Positions 8,202 to 16,488 of a stretch of DNA of 64,000 bases are shown piece after piece. Below the pieces are notes generated by a model. That model was not told where the DNA came from. It saw nothing but the letters and a program-made list of their open reading frames with translations, and searched no databases. Source of the DNA: Burkholderia sp. 9120 (GTDB lineage: Bacteria; Pseudomonadota; Gammaproteobacteria; Burkholderiales; Burkholderiaceae); contig NZ_JQNA01000002.1 in NCBI RefSeq assembly GCF_000745015.1, positions 6,262,001 to 6,326,000 of the forward strand, written 5' to 3'. Position 1 is the first letter of the stretch; each line of letters opens with the position of its first letter. The position numbers and the translations under genes are program-made.

Positions 8202-10004
8202 ATGAGGATATCGGCGAGCGTTGGCGCTTTATGCGTGCTGCTATTTTGTGCAATCGGAAATGTCGTTGCGCAGCCAGCGCAAATACCGGATCTGGTTTAT
8301 CGGGCTGACACGCGCACGCCAAACGAAGTAAGACGCGCAGGCGGATTCGTTGCGAGGGGCGTCGACACATCGCGTCCCGGAACGATTGCCAACATGAGTC
8401 TCTTCAATCACGCAACCGGACATGCCGGGCCGGACAATGACTATTCAGGTTACGTTGCCACGAGCAGTGATTTTATTCGGGCTTACCGCTGGTTGTGGGA
8501 CCACGGGGGAGGTTTTCGGACCGGTTATGTCTACACGATCCGGCCGACGGCCAATTTCATCGACGTCAACGCCAGTCTTGGAAGGTTTCTAGACCCTGTG
8601 CTGCGTGCGGAGAATGAATGGGCCGCAATGGGACGAATCCATTGGTATCAGGTTGTCGGTTGGCGGTCCGCGGCCGAAGCTCCTTCCACGCCGATGACAC
8701 CCAATCCTCAATACAATCCCAATCATATTGCTTTCACGTTACCGCCCCCAGGATCGCAACCGCAGCTTGCCCATTTCCCCGTGGGGCATGCAGCGTGGAA
8801 TGAAATACCGTGGACGGAATACACCAGTTGCGGAAGGCTATCCACACCCGCTGCGCGGGAAGCTGCAAGATCCGCGGCGGATCAATGTATCCCGTTCGAA
8901 AATGGAGCAATGGACCACGATTACTACACGGGATATCTGGCGGCTTTAAGTTCGACCGCCTGTGGCGGCCCATGCCTGGAAGGGGAGCGCAGCGCAAATC
9001 AGGAAGCGGATTTTTACGCGACGGTGAATATTATTGTGGATGGTGCGGGGCACGGATACTGTAACGGAAGTTGGGAGGAGATGCCGGAGAGCATCGCGGA
9101 CATCTATAAAGAATCGCTATGCACGCGCATGGACGTGGGCGACAAATTTCGCACCCGTGGAGGCTACTTGCTAAAAAGTGCCGATTCAAGCTGCATGATT
9201 ATATATAACCGGGATACGGAGTTAACCAACGGCGAAATATGCACAACCTCGAAGCATCCGATACACATGACAAATAGCCCGGTTCCCGGATGTCCCACCG
9301 GCTATCAACTCGTGACGGCAGAAGACATTGAGAAAGATTCGAGTATCTGTTCGACGCATCTCGAGTTGCATTCCTTTGCCAGACTTGCCGGAAAAAACGT
9401 AGTGTCGGGAAGCGAGAACGTACCCTGTGTAATAACAAAAAGCACTAACCAAACCGAAACGTCTTTATGCAAGAAAATCTCTCGCGTAACGTCTGAAGTG
9501 GTGGTTTCCTCTGAATCGCCACAAGGCTCGGCGTGCTGGGGAAATTATTCGCCGGTCAACGTGAGGCAGGCAATGGCGCATCAATCGGAGTTGTGCTCCA
9601 TGCTGTCTCATTCGGCGGGCGGCGTTAGAGAAATCGGCCTGGCTGACGGCTGGTTCAGCACGGTGACCTGCAATGTTTGGCACGGAACGCTTCAGCGAAA
9701 ACCGGCGCTCACGTTTTGCAATAACGGTATCGGTCAAGGGAACAAGTTTCTTTCAACCACTAAAGTGGCGAAAGGTGGAGAAACCTGTCCCGCCGGGTTC
9801 GAATTAATGCCGGAATGGGAACTGCTGGCAGATCCCCGCATCTGCTGGGAAGCTTTGCCGCCCGGATCGACGGCACGTCTGGCTAACGCCGCCTCCGTGA
9901 CGGTGCCGGGTCCTAACGAAACTAATCAGAGGTGCACGACAAAAGAGTCCGACCCGTCAACGTTGACAATGGCCGTCTGCAAAGCGGTTCGGCCTGTTCA
10001 CTAG
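8202..10004 (+). CDS. Secreted ADP-ribosyltransferase, cholera/LT enterotoxin A-chain-like, with Cys-rich C-terminal extension
   Basis: A 600-residue protein with a signal peptide (1-23, VVA/Q). Residues 30-157 match the NAD-binding fold of cholera/heat-labile toxin A1: VYRADTRTPNEVRRAGGF (Arg34 for CtxA Arg7), NHATG (His70 for His44), YVATSS (84-89, the STS motif with Ala86 for Ser61), and ENEWAAMGRIHWYQVVGW (Glu137/Glu139 for Glu110/Glu112). WNEIPW then Cys209 to Cys228 resembles the A1-A2 disulfide loop and contains Arg218 and Arg222. The tail, 364-593, holds three four-cysteine modules absent from CtxA (about 240 residues). There is no KDEL-type end. The start at 8202 follows AGGTGG and begins the signal peptide; an upstream ATG at 8169 would hide it. 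Catalytic activity and target are inferred. Confidence 0.82.
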   Translation: MRISASVGALCVLLFCAIGNVVAQPAQIPDLVYRADTRTPNEVRRAGGFVARGVDTSRPGTIANMSLFNHATGHAGPDNDYSGYVATSSDFIRAYRWLWDHGGGFRTGYVYTIRPTANFIDVNASLGRFLDPVLRAENEWAAMGRIHWYQVVGWRSAAEAPSTPMTPNPQYNPNHIAFTLPPPGSQPQLAHFPVGHAAWNEIPWTEYTSCGRLSTPAAREAARSAADQCIPFENGAMDHDYYTGYLAALSSTACGGPCLEGERSANQEADFYATVNIIVDGAGHGYCNGSWEEMPESIADIYKESLCTRMDVGDKFRTRGGYLLKSADSSCMIIYNRDTELTNGEICTTSKHPIHMTNSPVPGCPTGYQLVTAEDIEKDSSICSTHLELHSFARLAGKNVVSGSENVPCVITKSTNQTETSLCKKISRVTSEVVVSSESPQGSACWGNYSPVNVRQAMAHQSELCSMLSHSAGGVREIGLADGWFSTVTCNVWHGTLQRKPALTFCNNGIGQGNKFLSTTKVAKGGETCPAGFELMPEWELLADPRICWEALPPGSTARLANAASVTVPGPNETNQRCTTKESDPSTLTMAVCKAVRPVH

Positions 10005-10026
10005 ACGATCCACCCGCAACCTGACC

Positions 10027-11166
10027 TCATTGACGAGGCATGCGCTGCGATCGACGTCCTGATCGCTCCAGCGAAGTGGGGCGCGTGTCCAGCTCAGCCG
10101 AGGTGGCATCTATTGGCGCATGCCCGTGTGCTTCGAAGAATTGCCGATAAGCACTGGGCGTCGTGCCGCGCGACGCAAGAAATTGCCGGTTGAAATGGGC
10201 GAGGCTTGGAAATCCCGCTTTCGTTGCGATCAATGAGATCGGCCACGCCGTGGCGGTTAATTGCCGCGCGGCGTAACCAATGCGCAGCCGGTTCAGATAT
10301 CGTCCGACGCTTTCGCCCACATGCCGCACGAAGTACCGATGCAACGAGCGCTCCGAGAGGTTTGCCACGGAACACAGTTCGGCGATCCGCAGCGGTTCGT
10401 GAAACCGCCGGTCCAACAGATCGAGCACCCGATTCAGGCGCTCCGCTTCTGATGCACTGCCGCCGGGCGCGACAGCGGGCGTGAGGCTGGAACGTTGCCC
10501 GCTTGACGCGAGCGGAGGTGGTTGCGTTGTTTGCGCCCCGTCCATCGGCCATTGCCCCTGATTCGACCGCGCACCGCGAACGCTCGAAGGCTGCGCCGCC
10601 TGTCGATGTATCACGGGTGACGCCAGCGGCTCGGCCTCCGCATCCGAGAGGTCAGCCAGCACCTCCAGCACCGCGCCGAGCCGCACACGCGGCGACTGAT
10701 CGTCCAACAACGCATCCATGCGGCCGCGCATCAGGGCGGCGGCTTCGCTCGCGAATCGCAGCCCTGGCGCGCCACGCCTGAGCAGCGTGCGCAATGCCGC
10801 GAACTCCGGGCAGCAATCGGCGATACGCCGCACCCAATCGCCACTGAACCAGATCACGATCGCCACCTGCGGCTCGCGCGGGTCGATCGGTTCGACGGAG
10901 GCCCACGTGTGTGGCATATCCGGCGGCACCAGCACGAGATCGTCGCCGTCATATTCGGCGCTGTGATCGCCGATAAAGCGGCGGCCACGGCTATTCATGG
11001 TCAGCGTCAGTTCGTATTCCGGGTGGTGATGCCATTCGAACGGAATCTGCGCGAGTTGGCGATGATAAACGCGCACAGAACAGCCGTCGGGAATGGTGAC
11101 GCGTTCGTATTGAGGTTTCACGTGACGCAACCTGGCCGCGAGAGGGAAAACACGGCGAATGTCCAA
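10027..11166 (-). CDS. AraC-family transcriptional regulator
   Basis: Up to 379 residues: an N-terminal cupin-like sensor (FEWHHHPEYELTL, and DLVLVPPDMPHTW) and a C-terminal pair of AraC helix-turn-helix motifs (PLRIAELCSVANLSERSLHRYFVRHVGESVGRYLNRLRI and FPSLAHFNRQFLASRGTTPSAYRQ). They are joined by a long Pro/Ser/Gln-rich linker of roughly 60 residues, unusual in length. The listed start is a TTG; a GTG at 11121 giving VKPQYERV is at least as likely. It is divergent from the DUF1479 gene, which it may control. Its 3' end lies only 22 bases from the toxin-like gene on the other strand. Confidence 0.8.
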   Translation of the reverse strand: MDIRRVFPLAARLRHVKPQYERVTIPDGCSVRVYHRQLAQIPFEWHHHPEYELTLTMNSRGRRFIGDHSAEYDGDDLVLVPPDMPHTWASVEPIDPREPQVAIVIWFSGDWVRRIADCCPEFAALRTLLRRGAPGLRFASEAAALMRGRMDALLDDQSPRVRLGAVLEVLADLSDAEAEPLASPVIHRQAAQPSSVRGARSNQGQWPMDGAQTTQPPPLASSGQRSSLTPAVAPGGSASEAERLNRVLDLLDRRFHEPLRIAELCSVANLSERSLHRYFVRHVGESVGRYLNRLRIGYAARQLTATAWPISLIATKAGFPSLAHFNRQFLASRGTTPSAYRQFFEAHGHAPIDATSAELDTRPTSLERSGRRSQRMPRQ

Positions 11167-11274
11167 ATTGTATCGATACTTGGCCGGATAAGATGCATGC
11201 GGGCTGGTAAAGGTCCTTAATCTGGCAGCGAGTCAACACACAAAAACCGATCCAGCGATTCAAGGAGACACGCC

Positions 11275-12525
11275 ATGCCGCTCGTTATCGACAATCTTCC
11301 CGAGGCGATTCGCGCCACGAAACGCGCTTTGCGCGCCGCGTTGCCCAACTACAAGCAGGTGTTCAACGAAGTGGAAGGTGCGATCCGTCAGCAGGTCGAC
11401 GCCATTCGACGCGACTGCGAGCAGGGGCGCGAAGCGATTCCGGTGTTCGACTATGCGTCGATCGTTTCCGGCGACGTCGATCCGCGCACGATCGCCAGTA
11501 TCAAGACCCGCGGCGCCTGCGTGGTGCGGCGCGTGTTCGACCCGCAGCAAGCGGGCGACTGGAACGACGAAATCGCCGATTACGTTGAGCGCAACAACCT
11601 CGACGGCAAACTCGCGCATCGCGCCGAAGACAAATACTTCGGCAACCTGTCCTCCAGCAAGCCGCAGATTTACGGCGTGTACTGGTCGAAGCCGCAAACG
11701 GCCGCGCGGCAGTCCGAACAACTGACTCACACGCGGGTGTTTCTGAACCGCCTGTGGACCTCGGAAAGCGAGGGCAAGACCCACTTCGACCCTGAGCGAG
11801 TGCCGGTCTACGCGGACCGGATTCGCCGTCGCCCGCCGGGATCGGAATCGCTGGGTTTGTCGCCGCACGTCGACGGCGGGTCGGTCGAGCGCTGGCTCGA
11901 TCCGAATTTTCAAAAGGTCTACCGGCACGTGCTGTCGGGCAACTGGCGCGCCTACGATCCGTTCGACGCCGCGTTTCGCCCCGATGTGCAGGAGATTGCT
12001 TCGCCGGCGGTGTGTTCGATGTTCCGCACGTTTCAAGGCTGGACCGCGCTCACGCCGCAAGGCCCCGGCGACGGCACGCTGCAACTGATCCCGATCGCCA
12101 GCGCGATGGCCTACGTGGTCCTGCGCGCGTTGCAGGACGACGTGCCCGACGACGAACTGTGCGGCGCGCAACCGGCCCGCGCGCTGTCGATCCAGCCGGC
12201 GTGGCACAGCCTGCTGCTCGAGGCGGTCACGCCGATCCCTCACATGCAACCCGGCGACGCCGTGTTCTGGCACAGCGACGTCGTGCATTCCGTTGAAGAC
12301 ACGCATCGGGGCAGCGGCTACAGCAACGTGATGTACATCGCGTCCGCGCCGTGGTGCGCAAAAAACGACGCGTATCTTAAGCGGCAACTGCCGAGCTTCC
12401 TGCGCGGCGACAGCCCGCCGGACTTCCCCGCCGATCACTTCGAAACCGACTTCACGGGACGCGCGCAGGAGAGCGATCTGACGCCGCTGGGACGCGCGCA
12501 ACTCGGATTCGACCTCGAACGCTGA
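11275..12525 (+). CDS. DUF1479 (YbiU-like) protein, putative Fe(II)/2-oxoglutarate-type dioxygenase
   Basis: A 416-residue soluble protein of the DUF1479/YbiU family, normally about 420 residues. It begins [27 protein letters not shown], typical of the family. [13 protein letters not shown] and, later, [13 protein letters not shown] offer His/Asp and His residues in the spacing expected of a double-stranded beta-helix iron site. The family's substrate is not established. It is transcribed divergently from an AraC regulator across about 108 bases, suggesting one control unit. The start ATG is preceded by AAGGAGA. Confidence 0.8.
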   Translation: MPLVIDNLPEAIRATKRALRAALPNYKQVFNEVEGAIRQQVDAIRRDCEQGREAIPVFDYASIVSGDVDPRTIASIKTRGACVVRRVFDPQQAGDWNDEIADYVERNNLDGKLAHRAEDKYFGNLSSSKPQIYGVYWSKPQTAARQSEQLTHTRVFLNRLWTSESEGKTHFDPERVPVYADRIRRRPPGSESLGLSPHVDGGSVERWLDPNFQKVYRHVLSGNWRAYDPFDAAFRPDVQEIASPAVCSMFRTFQGWTALTPQGPGDGTLQLIPIASAMAYVVLRALQDDVPDDELCGAQPARALSIQPAWHSLLLEAVTPIPHMQPGDAVFWHSDVVHSVEDTHRGSGYSNVMYIASAPWCAKNDAYLKRQLPSFLRGDSPPDFPADHFETDFTGRAQESDLTPLGRAQLGFDLER

Positions 12526-12699
12526 GGCGAGCCGGGACGCGGCCCCGGCTGCCGGGTGGCGTCGATACAGGTATTGCCACTACCACCCAACTCCCTGTTT
12601 TTTATCGGTTTTCTCCGTGGATGTGCGGCCCAAAGGGAAGCGCTGCGTGGCATAATCGACCGACACAGTCAGCCCGCAGTCAACTATCCCGCATACACC

Positions 12700-14109
12700 A
12701 TGGCACAGACTCTCTACGACAAATTGTGGAACACGCACGTGATCCACACGGAAGAAGACGGTACGACGATTCTTTATATCGACCGTCATCTGCTGCACGA
12801 AGTGACCAGCCCGCAGGCATTCGAAGGCCTGAAGCTGGCTGAGCGTCCGGTGTGGCGCATCAGCGCGAATCTGGCGGTCTCCGACCACAACGTGCCCACC
12901 ACCGACCGCAGCCACGGCATCGCCGATCCGGTTTCGAAGCTGCAAGTCGACACGCTGGATACGAACTGCGACGCCTACGGCATCACGCAGTTCAAGATGA
13001 ACGACCTGCGTCAAGGCATCGTGCACATCATCGGGCCGGAGCAGGGTGCCACGCTGCCGGGCATGACGATCGTCTGCGGCGACTCGCACACGTCCACGCA
13101 CGGTGCGTTCGGCGCGCTCGCGCACGGCATCGGCACGTCCGAAGTCGAGCACGTGCTGGCCACGCAAACGCTCTTGCAGAAGAAGAGCAAGAACATGCTG
13201 GTGAAGGTCGAAGGTCCGCTGCCGCGCGGCTGCACCGCGAAAGACATCGTGCTCGCGATCATCGGCAAGATCGGCACCGCGGGCGGCACCGGTTACGCGA
13301 TCGAATTCGGCGGTTCGACGATTCGCGCGCTGTCCATGGAAGGCCGCATGACGGTCTGCAACATGGCGATCGAAGCCGGCGCGCGCGCCGGCATGGTCGC
13401 GGTAGATAACACCACGGTCGAGTACCTGAAAGGCCGTCCGTTCTCGCCGGAAGGCGTGGAATGGGATCACGCGGTCGAATACTGGAAGCAGTTCAAGACG
13501 GACGACGGCGCGCAATTCGACCGCGTGGTCGAGCTGAATGCTGCCGAGATCGTGCCGCAGGTCACCTGGGGCACGTCGCCGGAAATGGTCACGGCCGTGG
13601 ACGGCCGCGTGCCGGACCCGGAACGTGAAAAAGACCCGGTCAAGCGCGACGCGATGGAACGTGCGTTGAAATACATGGCGCTCGAACCGAACGCGCCGAT
13701 CGAGTCGATCAAGCCGGATAAAATCTTCATCGGGTCGTGCACCAACGCGCGCATTGAAGACATTCGCGCCGCGGCTTACGTCGTCAAGAAACTCGGCCGC
13801 CGCGTCGCACCGAACATCCGCCTTGCCATGGTCGTGCCGGGTTCGGGTCTGGTGAAGGCGCAAGCGGAACGCGAAGGCCTCGACAAGGTCTTTACCGATG
13901 CCGGTTTCGAATGGCGTGAACCCGGTTGCTCGATGTGCCTCGCCATGAACGCCGACCGGCTGGATCCGGGCGAGCGTTGCGCGTCCACGTCGAATCGTAA
14001 TTTTGAAGGTCGTCAGGGTGCCGGTGGCCGTACCCACCTGGTCAGCCCCGCGATGGCTGCGGCTGCGGCCATCGAAGGGCATTTCGTCGATATTCGCAAG
14101 CTTGGATAA
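12700..14109 (+). CDS. leuC: 3-isopropylmalate dehydratase large subunit
   Basis: A 469-residue aconitase-family subunit that, with LeuD, isomerises 2-isopropylmalate to 3-isopropylmalate in leucine synthesis. The [4Fe-4S] cysteines are in [15 protein letters not shown] and CSMCLAMN, and [25 protein letters not shown] is a conserved substrate region. The start [15 protein letters not shown] at 12700 gives the normal length; the open frame upstream encodes nothing recognisable. A CATAAT -10-like box lies at 12651-12656. The operon continues with an entericidin-like gene, leuD and leuB. Confidence 0.96.
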   Translation: MAQTLYDKLWNTHVIHTEEDGTTILYIDRHLLHEVTSPQAFEGLKLAERPVWRISANLAVSDHNVPTTDRSHGIADPVSKLQVDTLDTNCDAYGITQFKMNDLRQGIVHIIGPEQGATLPGMTIVCGDSHTSTHGAFGALAHGIGTSEVEHVLATQTLLQKKSKNMLVKVEGPLPRGCTAKDIVLAIIGKIGTAGGTGYAIEFGGSTIRALSMEGRMTVCNMAIEAGARAGMVAVDNTTVEYLKGRPFSPEGVEWDHAVEYWKQFKTDDGAQFDRVVELNAAEIVPQVTWGTSPEMVTAVDGRVPDPEREKDPVKRDAMERALKYMALEPNAPIESIKPDKIFIGSCTNARIEDIRAAAYVVKKLGRRVAPNIRLAMVVPGSGLVKAQAEREGLDKVFTDAGFEWREPGCSMCLAMNADRLDPGERCASTSNRNFEGRQGAGGRTHLVSPAMAAAAAIEGHFVDIRKLG

Positions 14110-14117
14110 ACCGCAAG

Positions 14118-14273
14118 ATGAAGAACATGAATCGCACCACTCTATTGCGCCGTTTCGCGCTCGGTACTCTGGCTGGGCTATTGCTCGGTCTGGCCGGCTG
14201 CAACACGGTGCACGGATTCGGCGAGGACATGTCACACCTCGGCAATTCGATCAGCAATCACGCTGATAAATGA
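14118..14273 (+). CDS. Entericidin-like small lipoprotein
   Basis: A 51-residue peptide: a charged start (MKNMNRTTLLRRF), a hydrophobic helix and a lipobox LAGC with Cys28 as the lipidation site, followed by NTVHGFGEDMSHLGNSISNH. The short tail with TVxGxGxD spacing is typical of entericidin A/B-family lipoproteins. It starts 8 bases after the leuC stop and lies in front of leuD, so it is probably co-transcribed with the leu genes. It would be exported and anchored in a membrane. A role in leucine synthesis is not expected. Confidence 0.8.
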   Translation: MKNMNRTTLLRRFALGTLAGLLLGLAGCNTVHGFGEDMSHLGNSISNHADK

Positions 14274-14359
14274 GCGGTTTTTGATTGTTGCCGGCTTTGC
14301 GGCGAGCGGCATTCCAGCCGCCGCGCGCATTGCCCGCTTTTGAAACAGGCGCAAGCGTC

Positions 14360-15013
14360 ATGGATAAATTCATCGTACACACCGGCGTCGTGGCGCCGCT
14401 CGATCGCGAGAACGTCGACACGGACGCGATCATTCCGAAGCAATTCCTGAAGTCGATCAAGCGCACGGGTTTCGGCCCGAACGCGTTCGACGAATGGCGT
14501 TACCTCGATCACGGCGAACCGGGCCAGGACAATTCGAAGCGTCCGTTGAATCCGGATTTCGTGCTGAACCAGGCGCGTTATCAAGGCGCGTCGGTGCTGT
14601 TGGCGCGCAAAAACTTCGGCTGCGGCAGCTCGCGTGAGCATGCGCCGTGGGCGCTGCAGCAATACGGCTTCCGCGCGATCATCGCGCCGAGCTTCGCCGA
14701 TATTTTCTATAACAACTGCTTCAAGAACGGCGTGCTGCCGATCGTGCTGACGGAGCAGGAAGTCGATCATCTGTTCAACGAGACCTACGCGTTTAACGGG
14801 TTCGAGCTGACCGTCGACCTGGAGGCGCAAGTTGTGCGCACGTCGGACGGCGGCGCCGCGTATCCGTTCGAAGTCGCCGGTTTCCGCAAGTACTGCCTGC
14901 TGAACGGTTTCGACGATATCGGCCTCACGCTGCGTCACGCGGACAAGATTCGCCAGTTCGAAGCGGAACGCCTGACCAAGCAGCCGTGGCTGAATCACCG
15001 CATCGTCGGCTAA
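14360..15013 (+). CDS. leuD: 3-isopropylmalate dehydratase small subunit
   Basis: A 217-residue swivel-domain partner of LeuC. It shows the family's [23 protein letters not shown] start and the loop [15 protein letters not shown] that contacts substrate. The ATG at 14360 gives [16 protein letters not shown] and the standard length; a longer frame from 14285 adds 25 residues across the gap after the lipoprotein gene. It is followed 43 bases later by leuB. Confidence 0.95.
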   Translation: MDKFIVHTGVVAPLDRENVDTDAIIPKQFLKSIKRTGFGPNAFDEWRYLDHGEPGQDNSKRPLNPDFVLNQARYQGASVLLARKNFGCGSSREHAPWALQQYGFRAIIAPSFADIFYNNCFKNGVLPIVLTEQEVDHLFNETYAFNGFELTVDLEAQVVRTSDGGAAYPFEVAGFRKYCLLNGFDDIGLTLRHADKIRQFEAERLTKQPWLNHRIVG

Positions 15014-15056
15014 CGCACGCGTTCCACTTTCTCGAAGCAAACCTCAAGGAATTCGC

Positions 15057-16124
15057 ATGAAGATCGCAGTCTTGCCGGGCGACGGCATCGGTCCCGAAAT
15101 CGTCAAGGAGGCCGTCAAGGTCCTGAACGTACTCGGCGAAAAGTTCGAACTCGAAGAAGCGCCGGTTGGCGGCGCGGGCTACGAAGCGAAGGGCCACCCG
15201 CTGCCCGATTCGACGCTGGCGCTGGCGAAGGAAGCCGACGCGATCCTGTTCGGCGCCGTCGGCGACTGGAAGTACGACAGTCTCGAACGCGCGCTGCGTC
15301 CGGAGCAGGCCATTCTGGGTCTGCGCAAGCACCTGCAACTGTTCGCGAACTTCCGTCCGGCGATCTGCTATCCGCAACTCACCGGCGCTTCGTCGTTGAA
15401 GGAAGAGATCGTGTCGGGGCTCGACATCCTGATCGTGCGCGAGCTGAACGGCGACATCTACTTCGGCGCGCCGCGCGGCGTGCGTTCGTCGCCGGATGGT
15501 TTGTTCGAAGGCGCGAAGGAAGGCTTCGACACCATGCGTTATTCGGAACCCGAAGTGCGCCGTATTGCGCACGTCGCGTTTCAGGCCGCGCAAAAGCGCC
15601 AGAAAAAGCTGACGAGCGTGGACAAGGCGAACGTGCTGGAAACGTCGCAATTCTGGCGTGACGTGATGATCGACGTCTCGAAGGAATACGCGGACGTCGA
15701 GCTGTCGCACATGTACGTCGACAACGCGGCCATGCAACTCGTGAAGGCGCCGAAAGCGTTCGACGTGGTTGTCACCGGCAACATGTTCGGCGACATTCTG
15801 TCCGACGAAGCGGCCATGCTCACGGGCTCGATCGGCATGCTGCCGTCGGCTTCGCTCGACAAGAGCAACAAGGGCTTGTACGAGCCGTCGCACGGTTCCG
15901 CGCCGGACATCGCCGGCAAGGGCGTGGCCAATCCGCTGGCGACCATTCTGTCGGCCGCCATGATGCTGCGCTATTCGCTGAACAAGGCGGAGCAGGCGGA
16001 TCGCATTGAAACCGCGGTGAAGAAGGTGCTTGAGCAGGGCTATCGCACGGGCGATATTCTGACGCCGGGTTGCAAGCAGGTCGGCACGGTTGAGATGGGC
16101 GACGCAGTGGTCGCGGCGCTGTAA
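15057..16124 (+). CDS. leuB: 3-isopropylmalate dehydrogenase
   Basis: A 355-residue NAD-dependent dehydrogenase that oxidises and decarboxylates 3-isopropylmalate to 2-oxoisocaproate. It begins [20 protein letters not shown], and carries the Arg-rich substrate region ([23 protein letters not shown]), [11 protein letters not shown], and the metal/NAD region [25 protein letters not shown] and [15 protein letters not shown]. It is the last gene of the leu operon; an inverted repeat follows within 60 bases. Confidence 0.96.
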   Translation: MKIAVLPGDGIGPEIVKEAVKVLNVLGEKFELEEAPVGGAGYEAKGHPLPDSTLALAKEADAILFGAVGDWKYDSLERALRPEQAILGLRKHLQLFANFRPAICYPQLTGASSLKEEIVSGLDILIVRELNGDIYFGAPRGVRSSPDGLFEGAKEGFDTMRYSEPEVRRIAHVAFQAAQKRQKKLTSVDKANVLETSQFWRDVMIDVSKEYADVELSHMYVDNAAMQLVKAPKAFDVVVTGNMFGDILSDEAAMLTGSIGMLPSASLDKSNKGLYEPSHGSAPDIAGKGVANPLATILSAAMMLRYSLNKAEQADRIETAVKKVLEQGYRTGDILTPGCKQVGTVEMGDAVVAAL

Positions 16125-16176
16125 AGCAGGCGCGGTTCAGGCAGAGATCAGGCGCGTTCAAACGCGGCCTTTAAAA

Positions 16177-16208
16177 CGCGAATCGGCCTTGAAACAGGCC
16201 GATTCGCG
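16177..16208 (+). terminator. Strong hairpin after leuB, probable terminator
   Basis: CGCGAATCGGCCT, loop TGAAAC, AGGCCGATTCGCG forms a perfect 13-bp stem. It is not followed by a T run on the plus strand, and the left side has TTTAAAA, so intrinsic termination is uncertain. It separates the leu operon from the asd leader. Confidence 0.5.
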
Positions 16209-16262
16209 CGTAATACGGACGATAGCGGCGGACTTTAGCGTCGCCGGATTCAGGTTTTCGTG

Positions 16263-16268
16263 TATATT
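16263..16268 (+). promoter_or_regulatory. Candidate -10 box for the asd leader transcript
   Basis: TATATT lies 6 bases before the leader-peptide ATG, which would place the transcription start at or next to that ATG. No good -35 hexamer is seen at standard spacing, so this is tentative. Confidence 0.35.
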
Positions 16269-16274
16269 GTAGCG

Positions 16275-16403
16275 ATGGCACAAGTAGCTCAAATCTCCTC
16301 GATTTCGAAATCGCACGGCACAACGGCCCGTGTGGTTAAGCTCGCCATTACCACCAAAGCAATCACCAAAACGATTACCCCGAAAACGATCACGAAACGC
16401 TGA
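16275..16403 (+). CDS. Candidate Thr/Ile-rich leader peptide upstream of asd
   Basis: A 42-codon frame whose second half is [16 protein letters not shown] (residues 25-40), with 7 Thr, 4 Ile and 3 Lys in 16 codons. It ends 85 bases before asd, which lies on the Thr/Met/Lys/Ile branch. This resembles the composition of the thr operon leader peptide in enteric bacteria, where ribosome stalling at Thr/Ile codons controls attenuation. A TATATT -10-like box ends 6 bases before the ATG, so the transcript could be leaderless; no ribosome-binding site is visible. Mutually exclusive stems lie downstream. The composition is directly seen; the attenuation role is inferred. Confidence 0.55.
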   Translation: MAQVAQISSISKSHGTTARVVKLAITTKAITKTITPKTITKR

Positions 16404-16413
16404 TCGTCCGTCG

Positions 16414-16463
16414 TGCCCGCTCATCTTCCCCGCGCGGTCACTGCGGGCAAAGATGCGGGGAAG
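16414..16463 (+). promoter_or_regulatory. Competing RNA stems between leader peptide and asd
   Basis: TGCCCGC (16414-16420) can pair with GCGGGCA (16443-16449), and CTTCCCCGC (16425-16433) can pair with GCGGGGAAG (16455-16463). The two pairings interlock, so they would compete in a simple fold, as in attenuators. The second stem is followed by only TTT, so it could act on translation of asd (start 16489) rather than as a classic terminator. Confidence 0.45.
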
Positions 16464-16488
16464 TTTCCAATTCGAAGGGTATGAAGTC

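Noticed and set aside
12530..12550. AGCCGGG/CCCGGCT hairpin after the DUF1479 gene as a terminator
   Set aside because: The stem is only 7 bp and no T run follows.
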